Shown here piece after piece: positions 16,535-24,498 of a stretch of 64,000 bases of DNA. The notes beneath the pieces were generated by a model. It made no database searches. It was given only the letters and a program-made list of their open reading frames with translations, and was not told the DNA's origin. A program made the translations under genes and the position numbers. Position 1 is the stretch's first letter. Each line of letters begins with the position of its first letter. Origin of the DNA: Flavobacterium fluviale (lineage in GTDB: Bacteria > Bacteroidota > Bacteroidia > Flavobacteriales > Flavobacteriaceae). The stretch is taken from positions 2,976,001-3,040,000 of the forward strand of contig NZ_CP030261.1 of NCBI RefSeq assembly GCF_003312915.1, read 5' to 3'.

Positions 16535-17656
16535 TTAAAGTCCAAAACGATATTGTATTCCTCCTAAAGCTTGTGTTCGAGTTCCGAGAAAACCAGCTTC
16601 TACCCTGAACATAATATGTTTATTAAGTTGATATTGAGAACCAATAATGAAATTCCACATATCTTTTGGTCTCTTTTGAAGCGAATATTGGACAGAAGAA
16701 GAGCTGGCAGTACTTAAAGCGCCGTCTAAAGTCGTAAGAAGATTTCCAGCACTTTCCAGAGCTCGGTTCGCTGTATTATGTTTGGCAATATTAGCAGGAC
16801 TTTTTTGCTCTGCAGGTGTTAGACCGCTCCACCAAGCATCTACTTTTCCCTGATTTTCAGAAACTTTGGTTAATCCACTATCAACCTTTGCCTGTGCTGT
16901 AGATAAATCTATCACATCCGATAAATTGATATTTCCATTCGTATTTCCAGCAATGTGGACTCTGAAACCTCCAACCCACAAAGCAATATTCTGATCTGGT
17001 TTAGGAAGTTTAAAGGTTTTACCTAATCGGGGGCCAAATACATACGAAAAAGCGGGCTTATCTAACGCACTTACATCTGTCCAAGCCATATTCATATCAA
17101 GTGCCAGCCATCCGCCTCCAATTCCTATAGTTGGTGTCATTCCAAAACCAAAAGTAGTTGCGCTAAAATTAGCTTTTGTACTGAAATTGGCAATTTCTGA
17201 CCAATTGTTATCTGCATCAGGAATGTAAATTCCTGCATTAATTTTTGTTGAAGGATTTGATTTACCAAAAATACCGTAGATATTTAAAAAAGGAAGAAGC
17301 CATATATCTGGACGAATAGTAAGTGCTCCGGCTTCGACAGAAGATTTATCAAAACGTACAATTTCATCTAAATTGTACATAGGACCATTATTAAAACCAA
17401 CTTGAAGATTACTGATGACAATTTCAGAATCCTGCCAAAAATAATTTAAGGAAAGCCCGGCAGAGTAGGGAAGTTTGTATCCTTTTTTAGCGACTTTATC
17501 ACCCCAGATGGGAAGGGCATAAGGATAATCCGCTACTTTAAGGCTGTCTTTTAATTCCTGATTTTTTTCTCCTACAATTTTTTCGGTGTATACCTGAGCG
17601 AAAAATGGAATAGTAAATAATAAGAAAAAGGCTGATATTAGTTTTTTACATTTCAT
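16535..17656 (-). CDS. Outer-membrane beta-barrel protein with helical insert, unknown function
   Basis: This 373-residue protein has a signal peptide (LISAFFLLFTIPFFAQ) and barrel-like strands before and after a central segment: LSLNYFWQDSEIVISNLQVGF, INAGIYIPD, FGFGMTPTIGIGGGWLALDM and the C-terminal FRVEAGFLGTRTQALGGIQ ending in FGL. Residues of about 255-325 form a different, Ala/Ser/Lys-rich stretch (STAQAKVDSGLTKVSEN ... AESAGN-like helices) that reads as an alpha-helical insertion, probably outside the membrane. I do not recognise the family. It lies first in a two-gene operon with the smaller barrel. Confidence 0.65.
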   Translation of the reverse strand: MKCKKLISAFFLLFTIPFFAQVYTEKIVGEKNQELKDSLKVADYPYALPIWGDKVAKKGYKLPYSAGLSLNYFWQDSEIVISNLQVGFNNGPMYNLDEIVRFDKSSVEAGALTIRPDIWLLPFLNIYGIFGKSNPSTKINAGIYIPDADNNWSEIANFSTKANFSATTFGFGMTPTIGIGGGWLALDMNMAWTDVSALDKPAFSYVFGPRLGKTFKLPKPDQNIALWVGGFRVHIAGNTNGNINLSDVIDLSTAQAKVDSGLTKVSENQGKVDAWWSGLTPAEQKSPANIAKHNTANRALESAGNLLTTLDGALSTASSSSVQYSLQKRPKDMWNFIIGSQYQLNKHIMFRVEAGFLGTRTQALGGIQYRFGL

Positions 17657-17893
17657 TGACTTGAGTATTGATTTGATTAAAATAAAACTGCGTGAAATAA
17701 TGATGTACTAATGTATTCTGAGGGAATTTCGGCTTATCTTTTGATTTATCGGAGTATAGAATATGTGTTTATTAGTGTTAAAGTTAACTAAAAATTCTTT
17801 TGACAATAATAAAATTTAAAGAAATATGATTAAAAGTCAGTTGATTATGTTTTTTTTCTAAAGTGAATTAAATAAAGTATTATTTTTACATTC

Positions 17894-18217
17894 ATGAAAT
17901 GGATAGCAATTCTAATGTCAATTTATTTGATGGCACTTTCAAATATGCCTTGTGCAGATATGGAAGTGAACAGCGCTATGCATAAAACAGCCCAATTTTC
18001 ATCTGAGGATAATCATTCGCACGACAAAGACAACGATTTATGTTCTCCTTTTTGTGCCTGCAACTGCTGCGGTGCACAAGTTTTAAGCTATCAATCTGCT
18101 GTAAGTTTTGAATTTCCTGCTGCGTGCAGTATTATTTCTATTCCTTTACCCAATTATCGATCTGTTTTTGCTTCTAATTTCTATGGAAGCATATGGCAGC
18201 CCCCTCAAATAGCATAA
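17894..18217 (+). CDS. Small exported Cys/His-rich protein preceding RND efflux genes (DUF6660-like)
   Basis: This 107-residue protein has an N-terminal signal segment (WIAILMSIYLMALSNMPC) and a core rich in His and Cys: SSEDNHSHDKDNDLCSPFC then ACNCCGAQ. The C-terminus is FYGSIWQPPQIA. From memory it matches a Bacteroidota family (DUF6660) found directly upstream of CusA/CzcA genes. The ligand-rich core suggests periplasmic binding of a soft or transition metal, as a chaperone or buffer for the RND pump encoded 107 nt downstream; this is inference from composition and position. An extended leader with three hairpins lies between it and the pump gene. Confidence 0.75.
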   Translation: MKWIAILMSIYLMALSNMPCADMEVNSAMHKTAQFSSEDNHSHDKDNDLCSPFCACNCCGAQVLSYQSAVSFEFPAACSIISIPLPNYRSVFASNFYGSIWQPPQIA

Positions 18218-18227
18218 TGATGCCTGT

Positions 18228-18296
18228 TTCCGAAAATTCGGAATTCGGGTTAGAGCGTTGTGGACTTACCACAAATTGATACGGCAGATTCCTGCC
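18228..18296 (+). promoter_or_regulatory. Three tandem hairpins in the leader of the RND pump gene
   Basis: Three separate perfect stems occur in 69 nt: TTCCGAA/TTCGGAA at 18228-18243, TTGTGG/CCACAA at 18258-18274 with loop ACTTA, and GGCAG/CTGCC at 18283-18296 with loop ATTC. They lie between the Cys-rich protein stop and the pump ATG at 18325. No T-run follows any of them, so simple intrinsic termination is unlikely. A structured 5' leader, RNA processing site or operator is possible. Confidence 0.5.
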
Positions 18297-18324
18297 TAAT
18301 TTCTCATGTCATTATTTTATTCAA

Positions 18325-21300
18325 ATGCTAGATAAAATCATTCAATTTAGTATACGAAACAAATTCGTAATACTATTATTTACCCTTGTTTTAATAGCTT
18401 GGGGAAGCTATTCGCTCAAAAAATTACCGCTCGATGCTTTGCCGGATGTAACCAATAATCAAGTTCAGATTATTACAACAGCTCCAACTTTGGCAAGTCA
18501 GGAAGTAGAGCAGTTAATTACCTATCCGTTAGAGCGGGCGGTCAAAACAGTTCCAGATATTATCGAACTCCGCAGTATTTCCCGTTTCGGATTATCTGTT
18601 GTAACGGTTGTTTTTGAAGACGATGTTGATATTTACTGGGCTCGCGAACAAATTTTCCAGCGTTTAAAACAAGCCGAAGAAAACATTCCAGATTATGTTG
18701 ATACTCCCGAATTAGCGCCTATTACAACTGGTCTAGGCGAAATTTACCAATATGATGTTTACGCCAAAAAAGGTTACGAAAACAAATACAGCGCAGTCGA
18801 ATTACGAACTATTCAGGATTGGATTATCATTCCGCAATTGCAGGGAATTCGTGGTGTTGCCGATGTAAGTACCTGGGGCGGAAAACTGAAACAATACGAA
18901 ATTGCAGTTAATCCTAACATGCTGAATAGTTTAGGCGTTACAATTACCGAAATTTTTGAAGCCCTAGAAAAAAACAATCAAAATACAGGAGGCGCTTATA
19001 TTGAAAAGGATCAATATACTTATTTCATCCGCGGTGTAGGAATGGCAAAAGGTGTAAAAGACCTTGAAAATGTAGTAGTGAAAAACCGTAACGGTTCGCC
19101 AGTATTGGTGCGCAATGTGGCGCAGGTTCGCGAAGGTGTTGCTTTGCGTTACGGCGCATCTACCAAAGACGGAAAAGGCGAAATCGTTTCGGGTTTGGTA
19201 TTAATGCTGAAAGGAGAAAACTCAAGCGCAGTTGTCAGCCGCATTCACGACAAAATGGCTCAAATTAACAAAAGTCTTCCCGAAGGAGTTGTTGCAGAAG
19301 CCTTTATTGACAGAGGAAAACTCGTTGACAATTCCATAAAAACGGTCGCAAAGAATTTACTAGAAGGTGCTTTAATTGTAATTTTTGTACTGATTTTATT
19401 TCTAGGAAATCTTCGCGCAGGGCTTATAGTGGCATCTGTTATTCCGCTGGCAATGTTATTTGCGGTGATTTTAATGAATGCCTTTGGCGTAAGCGGGAAT
19501 TTAATGAGTTTGGGGGCAATAGATTTCGGAATCATTGTCGATGGTGCCGTTATTATTGTCGAAGCAACCATGCATCATCTTCAGAAAATCAAAAATAAAA
19601 AAGAATTGACGCAGGAAGAAATGGATGATGAAGTGTATAATTCGGCTTCAAAAATCAGGAATAGCGCAGCTTTTGGAGAAATCATTATTTTGATCGTTTA
19701 TCTGCCCATTTTAGCCTTGATTGGAACGGAAGGAAAGATGTTTAAACCAATGGCAATGACGGTTAGTTTTGCTATTATTGGAGCTTTTATTCTTTCCCTG
19801 ACCTACATTCCGATGATGAGTGCTTTATTTCTATCCAAAAAAACAGACCACAAAACCAATTTTAGTGATAGAATGATTGCATGGCTCGAAAATCGTTATA
19901 CGCCTTTGCTTAATAAAGCTTTAAAATTTAAAAAAGTGGTCCTGACAACCGCAGTGGCATTATTTGCTTTAGCATTTATTATTTTCCAAAATATGGGAGG
20001 CGAATTTATCCCGACAATTGAAGAAGGAGATCTGGCTATAAATGCCACGATTATGACCGGAAGTTCGCTTACGCAGATGGTCGAAACTGCTACCAAATAC
20101 GAACAACTGCTAAAGGCAAAATTTCCTGAAATAAAAACGATCGTAACAAAAATAGGAAGCGGCGAAATCCCAACCGACCCAATGCCCATTGAAAGCGGTG
20201 ATTTAATTATTGTTTTGAAAGACAAAAGAGAATGGAGAAGCAAATACCGCAATTGGGAAAAATTGGCAAATGCCATGAAGGAAGAGATGGAAGTGATTCC
20301 GGGAGCTAATATTGAAATTTCTCAGCCCATTCAGATGCGTTTTAACGAATTAATGACTGGAAGCCGATCTGATATTGCCATCAAGATTTTTGGTGACGAT
20401 TTAGACATTCTAGACGCGAAAGCAGCAGAATTAATTTCGAAAATAAAAAGCATTGACGGGATCGGTGATTTAAAGGCCGATAAAGTTACCGGACTGCCTC
20501 AGATTACGGTTAAATACGATTATGATAAGATTGCACTTTACGGACTCAATATTTCAGATATCAATCAAATCATCCGTTCGTCTTTTGCCGGAGAAAGTGC
20601 TGGAAAAATCTACGACGAAAGCAAAAGATTTGATGTAGTGGTGAGAATGGATGAAAACAACCGCGCCGATATTACAGATGTCAGCAATTTGTTTATTCCG
20701 CTTCCAAACAGCCAGCAGGTACCGCTTTCTCAAGTCGCTTCTGTTGAATACGAACAAGGCCCTGTGCAGGTCATCCGCGAAGACGGAAAAAGAAGAATTA
20801 CCGTTGGCTTAAATGTTCGCGGAAGAGATATTAAAAGTGTGGTTGAAGAAATTCAGGCAAAACTCGATCAAAACTTTAAGCTTCCGGTGGGATATTATGT
20901 AACCTATGGCGGGCAGTTTGAGAATTTAATCGAAGCGACACAAAGGCTTTCTGTTGCTTTGCCAATTGCTTTAGGGCTGATTTTGGTGTTGCTTTACTTC
21001 ACATTCAAAAGTATCAAACAAGCTCTTTTAATTTTTACCGCAATTCCGTTAGCTGCGATCGGAGGTGTTTTTGCGCTTTCGCTGAGAGGAATGCCTTTTA
21101 GTATTTCGGCAGGAATTGGTTTTATTGCCCTGTTCGGAATCGCAGTTTTAAACGGAATCGTATTGATTTCATATTTCAATCAATTAAAATCAGAGGGAAT
21201 TTTAGAGCCGCTTCAAAGAGTTTTAATCGGAACCAAAACCAGATTACGTCCCGTTTTAATGACGGCTGCAGTAGCTTCTTTAGGATTTCTGCCAATGGCA

Positions 21301-21453
21301 TTATCAACAAGCGGCGGGGCAGAGGTGCAGAAACCTTTGGCAACCGTGGTAATCGGAGGATTATTCTCAGCAACATTATTGACATTAATCGTTTTACCGA
21401 TTTTGTACTTAATGCTGGAGAAGTTTAATCGTAATAAGGAATTAGAGAATTAG
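18325..21453 (+). CDS. CusA/CzcA-family heavy-metal efflux RND transporter
   Basis: This 1042-residue inner-membrane pump has the expected two halves with 12 TM helices. TM1 lies at about 11-27 and is followed by the periplasmic porter segment DALPDVTNNQVQI; the TM4 proton-relay region reads SLGAIDFGIIVDGAVIIVE. The second half has GGQFENLIEATQRL, ALRGMPFSIS-like loops and GIAVLNGIVLISY. It exports metal ions from periplasm or cytoplasm through the adaptor and TolC channel encoded downstream. Metal choice (Zn/Co/Cd versus Cu/Ag) is not certain, but His-rich stretches in the adaptor and the Zn-type ATPase nearby favour Czc type. Its stop lies in an octanucleotide repeat. Confidence 0.92.
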   Translation: MLDKIIQFSIRNKFVILLFTLVLIAWGSYSLKKLPLDALPDVTNNQVQIITTAPTLASQEVEQLITYPLERAVKTVPDIIELRSISRFGLSVVTVVFEDDVDIYWAREQIFQRLKQAEENIPDYVDTPELAPITTGLGEIYQYDVYAKKGYENKYSAVELRTIQDWIIIPQLQGIRGVADVSTWGGKLKQYEIAVNPNMLNSLGVTITEIFEALEKNNQNTGGAYIEKDQYTYFIRGVGMAKGVKDLENVVVKNRNGSPVLVRNVAQVREGVALRYGASTKDGKGEIVSGLVLMLKGENSSAVVSRIHDKMAQINKSLPEGVVAEAFIDRGKLVDNSIKTVAKNLLEGALIVIFVLILFLGNLRAGLIVASVIPLAMLFAVILMNAFGVSGNLMSLGAIDFGIIVDGAVIIVEATMHHLQKIKNKKELTQEEMDDEVYNSASKIRNSAAFGEIIILIVYLPILALIGTEGKMFKPMAMTVSFAIIGAFILSLTYIPMMSALFLSKKTDHKTNFSDRMIAWLENRYTPLLNKALKFKKVVLTTAVALFALAFIIFQNMGGEFIPTIEEGDLAINATIMTGSSLTQMVETATKYEQLLKAKFPEIKTIVTKIGSGEIPTDPMPIESGDLIIVLKDKREWRSKYRNWEKLANAMKEEMEVIPGANIEISQPIQMRFNELMTGSRSDIAIKIFGDDLDILDAKAAELISKIKSIDGIGDLKADKVTGLPQITVKYDYDKIALYGLNISDINQIIRSSFAGESAGKIYDESKRFDVVVRMDENNRADITDVSNLFIPLPNSQQVPLSQVASVEYEQGPVQVIREDGKRRITVGLNVRGRDIKSVVEEIQAKLDQNFKLPVGYYVTYGGQFENLIEATQRLSVALPIALGLILVLLYFTFKSIKQALLIFTAIPLAAIGGVFALSLRGMPFSISAGIGFIALFGIAVLNGIVLISYFNQLKSEGILEPLQRVLIGTKTRLRPVLMTAAVASLGFLPMALSTSGGAEVQKPLATVVIGGLFSATLLTLIVLPILYLMLEKFNRNKELEN

Positions 21454-21478
21454 AGAATTAGAGAATTAGAGAATGAGA
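21439..21478. repeat. Octanucleotide tandem repeat over the pump stop codon
   Basis: GAATTAGA is repeated four times perfectly from 21439 to 21470, then a degenerate fifth copy GAATGAGA follows. The pump gene's TAG stop (21451-21453) lies inside the array. Confidence 0.9.
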
Positions 21479-21504
21479 TAATTGTTACTAGCTCTAAAAT
21501 ATAC

Positions 21505-21570
21505 TCTCGCAGATTTAGCAGATTAAAAGTGAATAAAAAAATCCCCTAAATCTGCATAATCTGCGGGAGA
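21505..21570. repeat. Intergenic inverted repeat (CGCAGATTTAGCAGATT family)
   Basis: TCTCGCAGATTTAGCAGATT at 21505-21524 pairs with AATCTGCATAATCTGCGGGAGA ending at 21570 when read in reverse complement, with few mismatches. It lies inside the efflux operon between pump and channel genes. Confidence 0.75.
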
Positions 21571-21586
21571 CAAAAAAAATCTGATT

Positions 21587-21685
21587 TTTCACGCAGATTT
21601 AGCAGATTTAGCAGATTTAATTTTTGATTCTGATAAATAATAATCTGCTTCTATCTGCTTAAATCTTTTTGAATCTGCGTGAAAT
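21587..21685. repeat. Second intergenic inverted repeat of the same family
   Basis: TTTCACGCAGATTTAGCAG from 21587 is mirrored by the segment ending GAATCTGCGTGAAA at 21684. The GCAGATTTA phrase is repeated in tandem within the left arm. A half copy lies at about 53.12 kb. This hairpin ends 14 nt before the TolC-like ATG and could reduce or tune expression of the distal operon genes. Confidence 0.75.
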
Positions 21686-21698
21686 AAAAACAAATAAA

Positions 21699-22946
21699 AT
21701 GAAAAAACTACTATACAATCTAATAAAAATGACCTTTGCCAACTTCGCGCATCCTTTGCGAACTTTGCGGTTAATTGCATTCCTATTAGCAAGCACGCTG
21801 ATATCAGCTCAAACCAAAATATCTTTAGAAAAAGCTATAGAACTCGCCAAATCAAACAACATCGACTTAAAAATTGCTGATAAAGAAATTGAAAAACAAA
21901 CCGTTTTAAAGAAAACGGCTTTTCAGCCAGATCCGTTACAAGTGCAATATCAAGGAGGACAATTCAATAGCGTAGATTTCGATCACAATTTTTCTGTACA
22001 GCAGTTTTTTCCGTTGGGAAACATTACAAAAGCCAACAGACAATTACAGGAAGAACTGGCGAAATTGGCTGAAAAGCGAAAGGCTTTATCTTCTTATGAA
22101 GTTGAAAAAGCAGTCACCTTGGCGTATTATCAATATTTGTATGGTGTTTCAGTTCAGAAATTAAACTCAGAATTAAACGAAATTTACACCAAATTTTTAA
22201 AGAACGCCGAACTCCGTTTTAAAACGGGAGAAAGCGGTAATATCGAAGTTATCAGCGCCAAAGCGAAAGTAAAAGAAATCGAAACCCAAAAAGCACAGTT
22301 AGAATACGACTTGGTGATGTACCAGAAGCAACTTCAGTTTTTTATTCAGACCAATGAAAACATTATTCCTGATGAAAATACAGCTTTGCAATATACATTC
22401 ATAGAAAATCAGGAAACCTCACACGCAGAACTTCTCATGACCGATTTCTATCAACAGCAAATTTCGGTTTATCAAAAAGAAGCTGGAACTTTTAAAGCAC
22501 TGCGAACTCCGAAAGTCGGTTTAGGTTATTTTGCGCAGACTATTAATACTGAATCGCTGTTTCAAGGTTTTACGGCAGGATTGCAGATTCCGTTGTTTGG
22601 AGGCGTGAATACGACAAAAGCTAAAGCGGCTGCAATTAATATTTCGCAGTCTCAAATGGCTTTGGATAAAAATAAAATGATTTTAAATCTGCAAAAAGAA
22701 GAATTACAGAATAATTTCCTAAAGCAGCAAAAGAATGTCGCCTATTATCAAAATGAAGGACTCCAATATGCGAATCAGATTATTGATACAGCGCAAAAAA
22801 GTTATGCCAATGGCGATATGAGTTACTGGTCGTACATCAGTTTTTTAAATCAGGCAATTGATATTAAAAAACAATTTGCAGAAGCCACGCACAGTTACAA
22901 TCAAAGCGCCATCGAACTCCAATTTCCAACCATCAAAAACAATTAA
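21699..22946 (+). CDS. TolC-family outer-membrane efflux channel
   Basis: This 415-residue protein resembles CusC/CzcC outer-membrane factors: KISLEKAIELAKSNNIDLK, the long helices (VEKAVTLAYYQYLYGVSVQKL, AELRFKTGESGNIEVISAKA) and a repeat of that layout in the second half (QIPLFGGVNTTKAKAA, QIIDTAQKSYANGDMSYWSY). ATG 21699 is chosen; an upstream TTG reading adds ten residues. The signal region, MTFANFAHPLRTLRLIAFLL with a later Ala-Gln cleavage site, is encoded by a copy of the dispersed CTTTGCGGTTAA repeat at 21731-21776. It forms the outer-membrane exit of the RND complex and is separated from the adaptor gene by one base. Confidence 0.9.
   Translation: MKKLLYNLIKMTFANFAHPLRTLRLIAFLLASTLISAQTKISLEKAIELAKSNNIDLKIADKEIEKQTVLKKTAFQPDPLQVQYQGGQFNSVDFDHNFSVQQFFPLGNITKANRQLQEELAKLAEKRKALSSYEVEKAVTLAYYQYLYGVSVQKLNSELNEIYTKFLKNAELRFKTGESGNIEVISAKAKVKEIETQKAQLEYDLVMYQKQLQFFIQTNENIIPDENTALQYTFIENQETSHAELLMTDFYQQQISVYQKEAGTFKALRTPKVGLGYFAQTINTESLFQGFTAGLQIPLFGGVNTTKAKAAAINISQSQMALDKNKMILNLQKEELQNNFLKQQKNVAYYQNEGLQYANQIIDTAQKSYANGDMSYWSYISFLNQAIDIKKQFAEATHSYNQSAIELQFPTIKNN
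21731..21776 (+). repeat. Dispersed CTTTGCG repeat inside the channel gene's signal-peptide region
   Basis: The DNA reads CCTTTGCC..., CATCCTTTGCGAACTTTGCGG then TTAATTGC. The phrase CTTTGCGnACTTTGCGGTTAA is the same as in non-coding copies at about 41.05 and 41.9 kb. Here it is translated as PLRTLRLIA. Confidence 0.8.
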
Positions 22947-22947
22947 A

Positions 22948-24213
22948 ATGAAAATAAATTTAAAAACATGTTTAACCGCAAAGAGCGCTAAGATTTCGCA
23001 AGGAGCGCAATGTTTAATTTCCTTGCGTACTTTGCGCTTTGCCTTTGCGTGCTTTGCGTTTACCTTAGCCGCATGTAACGAAAAAAAGACAGAGGAAGTA
23101 CAGGAAGAAGAAAAATCACCAACGGAAGTCGCTTTAACCGAATCTCAATATAAAACTGTTGGTATTGAAACAGGATTTGTAGAAAACAGAAACCTGAATA
23201 AAATTATCAAAGCCAATGGCTACACGACAGTTCCGCCGCAAAATTCCGCTGAAGTTTCAACCTTAATTGGCGGAACGGTAAAAGACATTTATGTTTTGGA
23301 AGGAACATTTGTCAATAAAGGAAAAGTTTTGGCAACCATTCAGAATTTGGAAGTAATTGAGATGCAGGAAAATTATCATTCCGCTTCCGCTAATGTCGAA
23401 TATCTAGAGTTAGAATATAACCGCCAGAAAACCTTGAGTGATGAAAACGTAAATCCGAGAAAGGTATTTCAGGAAGTAAAAGCAAAATTAGCAGCCGAAA
23501 GAGCGCGTGCGCAGGCAGCAAAAAACAAATTAGAAGCTTTGCATGTTTCCACAAAAGGAAGTTCGTCTTTAGTTCCAATTGTAGCTCCGATAAATGGTTA
23601 CGTTGGGAAAATCAATATTGCGAAAGGCGCTTTTGCCAATACTGGAGTTTCGCTTTTTGAAGTGGTTGACAACAGCCAGATGCATTTGGATTTGAATGTT
23701 TACGAGAAAGATTTGGGTTCTATTTCGGTTGGGCAGGTAATCGATTTTGTATTGACGAATCAGTCTAACAAATCCATTAAAGGAAAGATTTTCGGAATCA
23801 ATAAATCTTTTTCTAACGAAAGTAAAACCGTTGCCGTTCACGCCAAAATCGATCCTGCCGATGCCAAAGGATTAATTCCTGGAATGTATGTTTCGGCTAA
23901 TATCAATATTACAAATGCGACCGTTCCAGCTTTGCCAAAAGATGCTGTCGTTCGTAATGCAGATAAATATTTTGTTTTTATTCAAGAAGAAGCTGATTCC
24001 GAAGAAAAGCATAATCATACCGAAGGTGAAAAAGAAGAATCACACGAAAAAGAAATTCATTTTAAAGCAGTTGAAGTTATTCCAGGAACAACAGATTTAG
24101 GTTTTACAGAAGTGAAATTTGTAGACAAAATCGCGTCTGATGTTAAAATCGTTACCAAAGGTGCTTTTTATCTGCTGTCAGCAATGAAAGGGGGAGGCGA
24201 GCATGAGCATTGA
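22948..24213 (+). CDS. CusB/CzcB-type periplasmic adaptor lipoprotein
   Basis: This 421-residue membrane fusion protein has a lipobox, FTLAAC, at the end of an odd signal sequence, then a Glu-rich linker, the barrel-sandwich strands (SAEVSTLIGGTVKDIYVLEGTFVNKGKVLATI split over two strands), a helical hairpin (LELEYNRQKTLSDEN ... AAERARAQAAKNKLEAL), the second lipoyl half (VAPINGYVGKINIAKGAFA) and a beta-barrel domain. Near the C-terminus are His-rich runs (EEKHNHTEGEKEESHEKEIH) that suggest Zn/Co/Cd binding. ATG 22948 is chosen; it lies 1 nt after the channel stop. The whole signal peptide is encoded by a dispersed intergenic repeat (22971-23063). Confidence 0.9.
   Translation: MKINLKTCLTAKSAKISQGAQCLISLRTLRFAFACFAFTLAACNEKKTEEVQEEEKSPTEVALTESQYKTVGIETGFVENRNLNKIIKANGYTTVPPQNSAEVSTLIGGTVKDIYVLEGTFVNKGKVLATIQNLEVIEMQENYHSASANVEYLELEYNRQKTLSDENVNPRKVFQEVKAKLAAERARAQAAKNKLEALHVSTKGSSSLVPIVAPINGYVGKINIAKGAFANTGVSLFEVVDNSQMHLDLNVYEKDLGSISVGQVIDFVLTNQSNKSIKGKIFGINKSFSNESKTVAVHAKIDPADAKGLIPGMYVSANINITNATVPALPKDAVVRNADKYFVFIQEEADSEEKHNHTEGEKEESHEKEIHFKAVEVIPGTTDLGFTEVKFVDKIASDVKIVTKGAFYLLSAMKGGGEHEH
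22971..23063 (+). repeat. Dispersed CGCAAAG repeat inside the adaptor gene's signal-peptide region
   Basis: TTTAACCGCAAAGAGCGCTA opens the copy and CCTTTGCGTGCTTTGCGTTTA closes it, with a central CTTGCGTACTTTGCGCTTTG. Equivalent text is non-coding at 41714-41750 and 41890-41917. Here both arms are translated, giving TAKSAKISQGAQ and LRTLRFAFACFAF. Confidence 0.85.
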
Positions 24214-24222
24214 TTCTTTTAA

Positions 24223-24489
24223 GATTCTGAGGTGCTAAGGTTTTAAGGTTTTTTTGATGGTGAAAAGTTGCGCGCAAAGTCGCAGAGTCGCCAAGTTTTC
24301 TTTTAAATGCTAAAGTTTGACTAAATCCATTCAACTTAGAATTTAACTAACCTCCAGCTAAAGCCGGAGGCAATTCAAAATAAAAAACTTAGTGGCTCAG
24401 CGCCTTTGTGGCAACAAACAAAATGCTTAAATTTAGAACATTATTAAAACAAAGTTTCTCGATATCAAAACGTGAAACTTTAAACGTGA
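24223..24489. repeat. Mosaic of intergenic repeats before the P-type ATPase
   Basis: This 285-nt gap holds fragments of several families: GAGGTGCTAAGGTTTTAAGG, GCGCAAAGTCGCAGAGTCGCC, the hairpin CCTCCAGC/GCCGGAGG at 24351-24370, TCAGCGCCTTTGTGGC, and twofold CGTGAAACTT just before the ATPase ATG. No gene or clear terminator was found. Confidence 0.6.
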
Positions 24490-24498
24490 AACTTCAAA

